This document shows, piece by piece, positions 1-6,000 of a stretch of DNA of 6,946 nucleotides. The notes below the pieces were generated by a model that did not search any database, was not told the DNA's origin, and saw only the letters and a list, made by a program, of their open reading frames with translations. Every line of letters begins with the position of its first letter. The stretch's first letter is position 1. The DNA comes from Mediterranea massiliensis. Lineage in GTDB: Bacteria > Bacteroidota > Bacteroidia > Bacteroidales > Bacteroidaceae. The stretch is taken from contig CATXSD010000134.1 of assembly GCA_958402075.1 (NCBI GenBank), forward strand, positions 1 through 6,946, in the 5' to 3' direction. The position numbers and the translations under genes are program-made.

Positions 1-187
1 CCTTGTACTCGGTGTTGCTGCGGGTCTTCACCTCCACCACCACCAGCTCGCCGCCCTGTGTGGCCACGATGTCCAGTTCCAGGCGGTTCTTGCGCCAGTT
101 GCGGTGGAGTATCGTGTAGCCCCGACGCTCCAGATAGGCTGCTACGGCGTCTTCGCCTTCCTTTCCCAGTCTGTTGTGTGCTGCCAT
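1..187 (-). CDS. YraN family (UPF0102) nuclease-like protein, partial
   Basis: The visible part is the first 62 residues, read on the minus strand from an ATG at 187-185; the rest lies beyond the left edge. The sequence follows the YraN/UPF0102 pattern: an N-terminal helix with LGKEGEDAVAAYLERRGY (residues 7-24), then an RN pair at 29-30, an E-L-D motif (E37, D39) and a VEVKTR motif (E52, K54). E37/D39/E52/K54 match the acidic-acidic-lysine core of the PD-(D/E)XK nuclease fold. Family members are usually about 115-125 residues, so roughly half is present. Their cellular role is poorly defined; a link to DNA processing or recombination is inferred from the fold. It is divergent from the small gene at 273, with 85 bases between the two starts. 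The start is supported by the alignment of the GKxGE helix close to the N terminus. The family call is confident, the biochemical activity is not. Confidence 0.85.
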   Translation of the reverse strand, partial: MAAHNRLGKEGEDAVAAYLERRGYTILHRNWRKNRLELDIVATQGGELVVVEVKTRSNTEYK

Positions 188-214
188 ATTGCCGTCTTTT
201 TTCTTCTCGGGAGA

Positions 215-222
215 CAAATTTA
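215..222 (-). promoter_or_regulatory. Candidate -7 box for the YraN gene
   Basis: Read on the minus strand this is TAAATTTG, an exact match to the Bacteroidetes -7 consensus TAnnTTTG. It lies 27 bases before the YraN start codon, which would give a leader of about 20 bases. No TTG-type -33 element is present at the usual 19-21 base spacing, so the call rests on the -7 box alone. Confidence 0.4.
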
Positions 223-227
223 CGCTT

Positions 228-253
228 TTTCTGCTTTGAAATTACAGCAGGAA
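228..253. repeat. Imperfect inverted repeat between divergent promoters
   Basis: The arms are TTTCTGCT (228-235) and AGCAGGAA (246-253), complementary at 7 of 8 positions, with a 10-base centre. The element sits between the two divergent -7 boxes and covers the -33 region of both genes. This is where an operator controlling both directions would be expected. Binding by any protein is inference only. Confidence 0.4.
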
Positions 254-264
254 CACTAATTTTG
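235..264 (+). promoter_or_regulatory. Candidate promoter for the 273 gene (and tadA)
   Basis: TTTG at 235-238 and TAATTTTG at 257-264 match the Bacteroidetes -33 and -7 elements. The spacing is 18 bases, slightly shorter than the common 19-21. The -7 box ends only 8 bases before the ATG at 273, so the transcript would have almost no leader. No other TAnnTTTG match was seen between here and tadA, so this promoter probably serves both plus-strand genes. Confidence 0.5.
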
Positions 265-272
265 CAGGAAAT

Positions 273-506
273 ATGAGAAAGAGAGACAAAACGTGTGCGA
301 AAGCAACGCCCGACGAGCCCAAACGCGAACAGCGCATCGTGTGCCTGATGAGCGAGGAGGAACTGCGGATTGTGGACCGTTATCTGGAGAAGTACAAGAT
401 AACCAACAAATCGCGCTGGTTCAGGGAGACTATTCTCATGTTTATCCACAAGAATATGGAGGAAGACTATCCGACCCTCTTCGGCGAGCACGACATGAGG
501 CGCTGA
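273..506 (+). CDS. Small ribbon-helix-helix-like protein, function unknown
   Basis: A 77-residue protein with a charged N-terminal tail (residues 1-19) and then a pattern typical of ribbon-helix-helix DNA-binding proteins: a short strand QRIVCLM (20-26), a first helix SEEELRIVDRYLEKYKI (27-43), a turn with N45-K46-S47, and a second helix RWFRETILMFIHKNMEE (48-64). The NKSxxxRE step (45-52) resembles the xxSelIReal segment of MobC/CopG-like proteins. It has the look of a conserved hypothetical in Bacteroidales, but no named family is recognised with confidence. The ATG at 273 is the only reasonable start, because an in-frame TGA lies at 237-239. AGGAA at 266-270 is only 2 bases from the ATG and is poorly spaced as a ribosome binding site. 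tadA follows 69 bases later on the same strand. DNA binding and regulation of its own divergent promoter region are inferences; an RNA-binding or purely structural role remains possible. Confidence 0.75.
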   Translation: MRKRDKTCAKATPDEPKREQRIVCLMSEEELRIVDRYLEKYKITNKSRWFRETILMFIHKNMEEDYPTLFGEHDMRR

Positions 507-575
507 TTGGTCGGCAAGCCAATGTATCGGCTCTAACTCCTTTAACTTCTCTAACTTCTTTAATTCCTGACCAAT
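506..575 (+). promoter_or_regulatory. Possible long-range stem spanning the spacer before tadA
   Basis: ATTGGTC at 506-512 is the exact reverse complement of GACCAAT at 569-575, which touches the tadA ATG. With one G-U pair and one G-C pair the stem extends to nine pairs (506-514 with 567-575). The same ATTGG (506-510) could instead pair with CCAAT at 519-523 in a local hairpin, so two alternative folds exist. An effect on tadA translation is inference; a 7-base inverted repeat in a 70-base spacer can also occur by chance. Confidence 0.3.
534..569. repeat. Four tandem 9-base repeats in the tadA leader
   Basis: Four consecutive units read TAACTCCTT, TAACTTCTC, TAACTTCTT and TAATTCCTG, with consensus TAACTTCTT and period 9. 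The array fills the spacer up to 6 bases before the tadA start, so tadA has a pyrimidine-rich leader and no Shine-Dalgarno site. Units differ by one to three bases, which points to an old, decaying microsatellite-like array rather than a recent expansion. Confidence 0.8.
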
Positions 576-1007
576 ATGGACGACCCACATTACATGAAGC
601 AGGCCCTGGCCGAAGCCCGGAAGGCGGCCGAGCGCGATGAAGTGCCCGTCGGGGCGGTCGTGGTGTGCAAGGACCGTATCATCGCCCGTGCCCACAACCT
701 GACCGAAACCCTGACGGACGTGACGGCCCATGCCGAGATGCAGGCCATTACGGCTGCGGCGTCGGCCCTGGGTGGCAAGTATCTGAACGAGTGCACGCTC
801 TACGTCACGGTAGAGCCTTGTGTGATGTGTGCCGGTGCCATTGCCTGGGCACAGGTCGGCCGCCTCGTCTTCGGGGCCGGGGACGAGAAACGGGGCTACC
901 AGCGCTATGCGCCGCAGGCCCTTCATCCAAAAACGGTCGTGGTGAAAGGTGTGATGGCAGACGAATGTGCCGCCCTGATGAAAGAATTCTTCCAGCGGAA
1001 ACGGTAA
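576..1007 (+). CDS. tadA: tRNA-specific adenosine deaminase TadA
   Basis: A 143-residue cytidine/deoxycytidylate deaminase-fold protein. TadA converts adenosine 34 to inosine in the anticodon of tRNA-Arg(ACG), allowing one tRNA to read several arginine codons in the cytoplasm. The active site is complete: H52-A-E54 (zinc ligand and proton shuttle) and P81-C82-V-M-C85 (two zinc ligands). The segments EVPVGAVVV (22-30), AHN (39-41) and DVTAHAEMQAI (48-58) are TadA-like rather than typical of cytosine deaminases, and GAGDEKRGY (96-104) follows the second motif as expected. Length fits the family, usually 140-170 residues. M1 is preferred over M7 because MDDxxYMKxALxEA is the usual N terminus. 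There is no Shine-Dalgarno site; the leader is a pyrimidine-rich repeat array. It is probably co-transcribed with the small gene upstream. A broader nucleoside or guanine deaminase activity is the main alternative. Confidence 0.9.
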   Translation: MDDPHYMKQALAEARKAAERDEVPVGAVVVCKDRIIARAHNLTETLTDVTAHAEMQAITAAASALGGKYLNECTLYVTVEPCVMCAGAIAWAQVGRLVFGAGDEKRGYQRYAPQALHPKTVVVKGVMADECAALMKEFFQRKR

Positions 1008-1012
1008 GAGTG

Positions 1013-1040
1013 GTGAGCGGTTAACGGTGAGTGGTTAGTA
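1013..1040. repeat. Two tandem 14-base imperfect repeats after tadA
   Basis: GTGAGCGGTTAACG (1013-1026) is followed directly by GTGAGTGGTTAGTA (1027-1040), identical at 10 of 14 positions. The pair begins 6 bases after the tadA stop codon. The rest of the convergent spacer up to 1085 shows no convincing terminator; only a 4-base GGGC/GCCC pairing (1062-1065 with 1081-1084) is visible. Confidence 0.6.
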
Positions 1041-1085
1041 GGGGGACTCTTTGGTTTGCTTGGGCATTTAATTCCTCGGCGCCCG

Positions 1086-1385
1086 TTACTCTTTTATCTC
1101 TTCAAAGTCCACATACTCGCCCTCGTCCTTGGAGAAGATGCGTTCTTTGTGCTTGATGTGGAGTTCGCCTTCTTCGGGGCGGATGCCGTCGTTCGGGGGC
1201 GTGGAGGTGCGCGACGACGACTGGCGGTTGTCTCCGTAGAATGTATAGCCGCCCTGGAAGTTGCGCGGCGACGGCTTCTTCCGTCCGAAGCCGAAGAAGC
1301 CGCGTACAATGCTGAAGATGACGCTGAGGCCGATAATCAGTATCGCTATGATGAGTATGAACAGAAATCCTAAGAAATGTAACAT
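1086..1385 (-). CDS. DUF4834 family small membrane protein
   Basis: A 99-residue protein of unknown function, recognised as the DUF4834 type found in Bacteroidales. One strongly hydrophobic segment spans residues 4-27 (FLGFLFILIIAILIIGLSVI and beyond). It is followed by a glycine/phenylalanine turn and a basic cluster GRKK (34-37), which suggests an inner-membrane anchor with the tail in the cytoplasm. The tail (38-99) is polar, with a serine/threonine/proline-rich linker (about 55-65) and an acidic C-terminal block ending FSKDEGEYVDFEEIKE, which looks like the conserved part. The ATG at 1385 is chosen; an upstream TTG at 1394 would add only three residues. It is 63 bases after pssA with no promoter visible between, so it is probably the third gene of the psd-pssA operon. 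A role connected to phospholipid synthesis is suggested only by position. Confidence 0.75.
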   Translation of the reverse strand: MLHFLGFLFILIIAILIIGLSVIFSIVRGFFGFGRKKPSPRNFQGGYTFYGDNRQSSSRTSTPPNDGIRPEEGELHIKHKERIFSKDEGEYVDFEEIKE

Positions 1386-1448
1386 GTATATCAAGTGTTT
1401 TAGTTGGTTCTGATAACACTACTACAACAATCGTGCCAGACGGAAAGT

Positions 1449-2156
1449 TCACTTCTTCCGGCCGGTGAACAGCGACAGCAGGATGTACCAGACAATGGAG
1501 ACGGCAAAACCGCGTACTTTCAAGGTTGCCAGGAAGTAGATGCAGAGCAGCAGGAAGATGAAGCTCACCTTGTTGTCCTTCCACGACAGGTTCTTGAACT
1601 TCAGCGAGAACATTGGAATCTCCGATACCAGCAGCCACGAGGAGAGGCAGACTACGGCCAGCAGTCCGAGCGGATGAACACTGCCGCCGGTCAGCATCGG
1701 ATGGTAGCCCGCTACGAACGAGGCCCAGAACAGGGCGTTGGCAGGCACGGGCAGGCCGATGAAGGAAGTTGCCTGGCGCGTGTCGTTGTTGAACTTGGCC
1801 AGGCGCAGGGCCGAGAATACCGAAATGAGGAAAGCTGCATAGGGCAGCCAGGCAGTGGTGCCTGCCAGATAGTCGGGGTAGGGCATCTCCTTGAACAGGG
1901 AGAAGACGATGATCGACGGTGCCACGCCGAAGCTGACGTCGTCGGCCAGCGAATCCAGGTCCTTGCCGATGGGAGAATGTGCGTTCAGTGCGCGGGCGGC
2001 CAATCCGTCGAAAAAGTCGAACACGGCACTGATGATGATAAACAGCAATGCCAGTTCGTAGCGGCTTTCGAAGGCCATCACGCCGGCGATGCAGCCCGAA
2101 AACAGGTTCAGGCAGGTCAGCGCGTTGGGAATATGACGGGTGATGCAATTGGCCAT
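1449..2156 (-). CDS. pssA: CDP-diacylglycerol--serine O-phosphatidyltransferase
   Basis: A 235-residue integral membrane enzyme that joins CDP-diacylglycerol and L-serine to give phosphatidylserine and CMP. The CDP-alcohol phosphatidyltransferase signature D-x2-D-G-x2-A-R-x8-G-x3-D-x3-D is complete: D47, D50, G51, A54, R55, G64, D68 and D72. HIPNALTCLNLFSG near the N terminus (8-21) is typical of the membrane-type PssA. Several hydrophobic segments follow, at roughly 10-30, 35-46, 75-90, 97-113, 135-155, 165-185 and 200-230, consistent with a multi-pass protein. It lies 7 bases downstream of psd, whose product acts on phosphatidylserine, so the pair forms the route to phosphatidylethanolamine; the tight spacing suggests coupled translation. 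No Shine-Dalgarno site precedes the ATG; the region is A-rich, as is common in Bacteroidetes. Specificity for serine rests on the neighbour and on sequence style; other CDP-alcohol transferases share the motif. Confidence 0.93.
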   Translation of the reverse strand: MANCITRHIPNALTCLNLFSGCIAGVMAFESRYELALLFIIISAVFDFFDGLAARALNAHSPIGKDLDSLADDVSFGVAPSIIVFSLFKEMPYPDYLAGTTAWLPYAAFLISVFSALRLAKFNNDTRQATSFIGLPVPANALFWASFVAGYHPMLTGGSVHPLGLLAVVCLSSWLLVSEIPMFSLKFKNLSWKDNKVSFIFLLLCIYFLATLKVRGFAVSIVWYILLSLFTGRKK

Positions 2157-2163
2157 AATGGGA

Positions 2164-2850
2164 TTATTTTAGTTTGGCTATGACTGTCTGGTTGCCCGTA
2201 GTCAGTTGCCCCAGTTTGACAAGTATTTCGGTGCCCAGCGGCAGGTAGACGTCCACACGCGAGCCGAACTTGATGAAGCCCATGTGCTCGTCGATGTAGC
2301 ATTCCTCGCCCGGCTCGGCATAGGTGACGATGCGGCGTGCCATGGCTCCGGCTATCTGCCGTGCCATCACCTCCACGCCCTCGGGTGTTTCGATGACCAC
2401 CATCGAGCGTTCGTTGTCCGTGCTGGCCTTGGGCAGCCAGGCTTTCATGAATTTTCCGTTCTGGTGGCCCACCTTCTTGATGGTGCCGTCCACGGGATAC
2501 CAGTTGGCATGTACGTTGACCAGGCTCATGAAGATGGACACCATGAGACGGCGGTCGTGGAAGTATTCATTCTCCTCCACTTCTTCGATGACTACCACCT
2601 TGCCGTCGGCCGGTGCCACCACCACTTTCTCCGTATCCTGGCCGAAGAGACGTATCGGGCAACGGAAGAAGTTGACCAGTATGCCGTACACCACCAGGCT
2701 GACCACGCCTACAATATAAAAAGGTATCTTGCATTCCAACCCGAAGTATAGGGCGGAGTCAACTGCCAGCAGCAGTATCAGGCTTCCTATCAGTGTGTGG
2801 GTGCCTTCACGGTGTATGCGTATTTTCTTTAGTCTTTTAAGTCTGCCCAT
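2164..2850 (-). CDS. psd: Phosphatidylserine decarboxylase, short (archaeal-type) form
   Basis: A 228-residue pyruvoyl enzyme that removes CO2 from phosphatidylserine to give phosphatidylethanolamine. The length matches the short Psd subfamily (about 210-230 residues) rather than the longer E. coli type. A hydrophobic N-terminal hairpin (about 18-34 and 43-60) anchors it in the membrane. FFRCPIR (61-67) and APADGKV (79-85, with D82) are typical, as is SLVNVHANWYPVDG (109-122, with H114). FGSRVD (195-200) holds the self-cleavage site: the chain is expected to split between G196 and S197, with S197 becoming the pyruvoyl group of the small alpha chain (about 32 residues). D82, H114 and S197 correspond to the proposed maturation triad. 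It is first in the minus-strand operon with pssA and the DUF4834 gene, and is divergent from dnaE. The ATG at 2850 is the natural start, with a candidate promoter about 50 bases upstream. Confidence 0.95.
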   Translation of the reverse strand: MGRLKRLKKIRIHREGTHTLIGSLILLLAVDSALYFGLECKIPFYIVGVVSLVVYGILVNFFRCPIRLFGQDTEKVVVAPADGKVVVIEEVEENEYFHDRRLMVSIFMSLVNVHANWYPVDGTIKKVGHQNGKFMKAWLPKASTDNERSMVVIETPEGVEVMARQIAGAMARRIVTYAEPGEECYIDEHMGFIKFGSRVDVYLPLGTEILVKLGQLTTGNQTVIAKLK

Positions 2851-2899
2851 GTAATCAATCCGTTTGTCTTTGGATTTGGTTTAAATTAGTAATTACCCG

Positions 2900-2931
2900 C
2901 AAAAATAGGGCTATTTTAAAAATCAAGCAAG
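2900..2931 (-). promoter_or_regulatory. Candidate promoter of the psd-pssA-DUF4834 operon
   Basis: On the minus strand the -7 box is TATTTTTG (2907-2900), an exact TAnnTTTG match. CTTG at 2931-2928 lies 20 bases upstream of it and matches three of four bases of the -33 element. Transcription would start near 2896, giving a leader of about 45 bases before psd. Confidence 0.55.
2902..2917. promoter_or_regulatory. Perfect palindrome over the psd -7 box
   Basis: AAAATAG (2902-2908) and CTATTTT (2911-2917) are exact reverse complements with a 2-base GG centre. The left arm overlaps six of the eight bases of the psd -7 box, so a protein bound here would block the promoter. The region is AT-rich, so chance is a real alternative; function as an operator is inference. 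Confidence 0.4.
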
Positions 2932-2976
2932 AAAATGGGGCATAAATGCATCTGTGAGCAATTTTTTGATGAATAT

Positions 2977-3008
2977 TTTGGTGAAAAATGTCAGACATTG
3001 TACCTTTA
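2977..3008 (+). promoter_or_regulatory. Candidate dnaE promoter
   Basis: TTTG at 2977-2980 matches the -33 element, and TACCTTTA at 3001-3008 matches the -7 consensus TAnnTTTG at 7 of 8 positions, with the preferred 20-base spacing. Transcription would begin about 3012, giving a leader of about 20 bases that contains the ribosome binding site. This placement rules out translation from an in-frame ATG at 2988 on this transcript. Confidence 0.55.
2987..2999. promoter_or_regulatory. Perfect 13-base palindrome in the dnaE promoter spacer
   Basis: AATGTC (2987-2992) and GACATT (2994-2999) are exact reverse complements around a single A. The element lies wholly between the -33 and -7 boxes of the dnaE promoter, a typical operator position. 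No known regulator site is recognised in it. Confidence 0.4.
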
Positions 3009-3020
3009 TGCTCCAATTTG

Positions 3021-3027
3021 AAAGGAG
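3021..3027 (+). promoter_or_regulatory. Ribosome binding site that fixes the dnaE start
   Basis: AAAGGAG ends 5 bases before the ATG at 3033, an ideal Shine-Dalgarno site and the only strong one in the window. It supports 3033, not 2988, as the true start of dnaE. Confidence 0.8.
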
Positions 3028-3032
3028 TGCTT

Positions 3033-6000
3033 ATGCAAGATTTTGTTCATCTACACGTACATACCCAGTATTCGTTGCTCGACGGGCAGGCCAGTGTCAG
3101 CCGCCTGGTGGACAAGGCAATGAAGGACGGCATGCGCGGCATCGCGGTGACCGACCATGGCAACATGTTCGGCATCAAGGAGTTCACCAACTACGTCAAC
3201 AAGAAGAACAGTGGTCCGAAGGGAGAAATCAAGGACCTGAAGAAGAAAATGGCCGACATTGAGAGCGGCAAGGAGGAGTGTGAAGACAAGGAAGCCGCGC
3301 TGGCCGACTGCCGCGAGAAGATTGCCGCGGCGGAAGCCCGCATCTTCAAGCCCATCATCGGCTGCGAGATGTACGTGGCGCGACGCACGATGGACAAGAA
3401 GGAGGGCAAGCCCGACCAGAGCGGTTACCACCTGGTGGTGCTGGCCAAGAACGAGAAGGGCTACCACAACCTCATCAAGCTGGTGTCGCGTGCCTGGACC
3501 AAAGGCTACTACATGCGTCCGCGTACCGACCGCAACGAACTGGAGAAGTATCACGAGGGCCTGATTGTCTGCTCCGCCTGCCTGGGTGGCGAAATCCCCA
3601 AGAAGATAACCAACGACAAGTACGACGAGGCCGAGGAAGCCATCCGCTGGTACAAGAACCTCTTCGGCGACGACTTCTACCTGGAGCTGCAACGCCACAA
3701 GGCCACCGTGCCGCGGGCCAACCACGAGGCCTATCCCCTGCGGCAGAAAGTGAATGCCAAGCTGATGGAATACAGCAAGAAGTATGGCATCAAGCTGATC
3801 TGTACGAACGACGTCCATTTCGTGGACGAGGAGAACGCTGAAGCCCACGACCGTCTCATCTGCCTCAGTACGGGCAAGGACCTCGACGACCCCACCCGCA
3901 TGCTCTACACCAAGCAGGAGTGGATGAAGACCAAGGCCGAGATGAACGAAATCTTTGCCGATGTGCCCGAAGCGCTCACCAATACGCTGGAGATACTGGA
4001 CAAGGTGGAGTTCTATTCCATCGACCATGCCCCCATCATGCCTACCTTCGCCATCCCCGAAGACTTCGGTACGGAGGAAGAATACCGCAAGAAATATACC
4101 GAACAGGACCTGTTCAACGAGTTTACCCGCAACGAGAACGGCGAAGTGGTGCTCGATGAGGAGGCCGCCAACGCCAAAATCAAGCGCCTGGGCGGCTACG
4201 AGAAGCTGTACCGCATCAAGCTGGAGGCCGACTACCTGGCCAAGCTGGCCTTCGACGGGGCCAAGCGCCTCTACGGCGACCCGCTGAGCGAGGAGGTGAA
4301 GGAACGCCTCGTGTTCGAGCTCTACATCATGAAGACCATGGGTTTCCCCGGTTACTTCCTCATCGTGCAGGACTTCATCAACGCCGCGCGTACCCAGCTC
4401 GGCGTGTCCGTGGGCCCGGGACGTGGTTCGGCGGCCGGTTCGGCGGTGGCCTACTGCCTGGGCATCACGAAGATAGACCCCATCCAGTACGACCTGCTGT
4501 TCGAGCGTTTCCTGAACCCCGACCGTATCTCCCTCCCCGATATCGACGTGGACTTCGATGACGACGGTCGCGGCGAGGTGCTCCGCTGGGTGACCGAGAA
4601 GTACGGACAGGAGAAGGTGGCCCACATCATTACTTACGGTACGATGGCTACCAAGATGGCCATCAAGGACGTGGCCCGCGTGGAGAAGCTCCCGCTGTCC
4701 GAGTCCGACCGCCTGTGCAAGCTGGTGCCAGACAAGATTCCCGACAAGAAGCTGAACCTGCCCAACGCCATCGCCTACGTGCCCGAGCTGCAGGCGGCCG
4801 AGGCGTCGCCCGACCCGCTGGTGCGCGAGACCATCAAATATGCCAAGATGCTCGAAGGCAACGTGCGGGGCACCGGTGTGCATGCCTGCGGTACCATCAT
4901 CTGCCGTGACGACATCACCGACTGGGTGCCCGTCAGCACGGCCGACGACAAGGAAACGGGCGAGAAGATGCTCGTCACCCAGTACGAAGGCTCCGTCATC
5001 GAGGACACGGGGCTCATCAAGATGGACTTCCTGGGCCTGAAGACCCTTTCCATCATCAAGGAGGCGGTGGAGAACGTCCGCCTGCACCGCGGCATCGAAC
5101 TCGACATCGACAAGATATCCATCAACGACCCCGCCACCTATAAGCTGTATTGCGACGGCCGCACCATCGGAACCTTCCAGTTCGAGTCGGCCGGCATGCA
5201 GAAGTACCTGCGCGAGCTGCAGCCCAGCACGTTCGAGGACCTCATCGCCATGAACGCACTCTACCGTCCGGGGCCTATGGACTACATCCCCGACTTCATC
5301 GACCGCAAGTGGGGACGCAAGCCCATCGAATACGATATCCCCATCATGGAGAAGTATCTGAAGGATACCTACGGCATCACCGTCTACCAGGAGCAGGTGA
5401 TGTTGCTCTCCCGTCTGCTGGCCGACTTCACCCGCGGCGAGTCCGACGCCCTGCGCAAGGCCATGGGTAAGAAGCTGCGCGACAAGCTGGACCACATGAA
5501 GCCGAAGTTCATCTCCGGCGGACAGAAGAACGGGCACGACCCCAAGGTGCTGGAGAAAATCTGGGCCGACTGGGAGAAGTTCGCTTCCTACGCTTTCAAC
5601 AAGTCGCACGCCACGTGCTACTCCTGGGTGGCCTACCAGACGGCCTACCTGAAGGCCAACTATCCTGCCGAATACATGGCGGCCGTCATGAGCCGAAGCC
5701 TCTCGGACATCACCACCATCACCAAGCTGATGGACGAGTGCAAGTCGATGGGCATCAAGGTGCTGGGACCCGATGTGAACGAGAGTAACCTGAAGTTCAC
5801 CGTCAACCCCGAAGGCAACATCCGCTTCGGACTGGGTGCCGTGAAGGGAGTGGGCGAGGGTGCCGTGCAGAGCATCATGGATGAACGGCGGAAGAACGGA
5901 CCTTACAAGGGCATCTTCGACTTCGTGCAGCGTGTCAACCTCAATGCCTGCAACAAGAAGAACCTCGAGTGCCTGGCTCTGGCGGGAGGCTTCGACAGCT

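Noticed and set aside
58..276. A 72-codon plus-strand frame at the left end
   Set aside because: It is antisense to the YraN gene, is cysteine- and proline-rich, and runs through the divergent promoter region.
534..569. Reading the tandem array as a CRISPR
   Set aside because: Nine-base repeats with no spacers are a microsatellite-like array, and no cas genes are present.
1041..1085. A bidirectional terminator between tadA and the DUF4834 gene
   Set aside because: Only a 4-base GGGC/GCCC stem was found, with no proper T-run. This is too weak to annotate.
1386..1394. TTG start for the DUF4834 gene
   Set aside because: It adds only three residues and uses a rare start codon when an ATG is available at 1385.
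1394..1420. AGTGTT/AACACT inverted repeat between pssA and the DUF4834 gene
   Set aside because: Six-base arms with a 15-base loop and no T-run in the reading direction. It is likely chance.
1102..2148. A 348-codon minus-strand frame across pssA and the DUF4834 gene
   Set aside because: It overlaps both genes out of frame, is rich in R, P and H, and has no family resemblance. The overlapped genes carry clear motifs.
1404..2183. A 259-codon plus-strand frame opposite pssA
   Set aside because: It is antisense to pssA, rich in Q, G and E with no domain, and has no promoter or ribosome binding site.
2988..3032. Upstream in-frame ATG adding 15 residues to dnaE
   Set aside because: It lies inside the promoter spacer and palindrome and upstream of the predicted transcription start. 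The ATG at 3033 has an ideal AAAGGAG site and the family N terminus.
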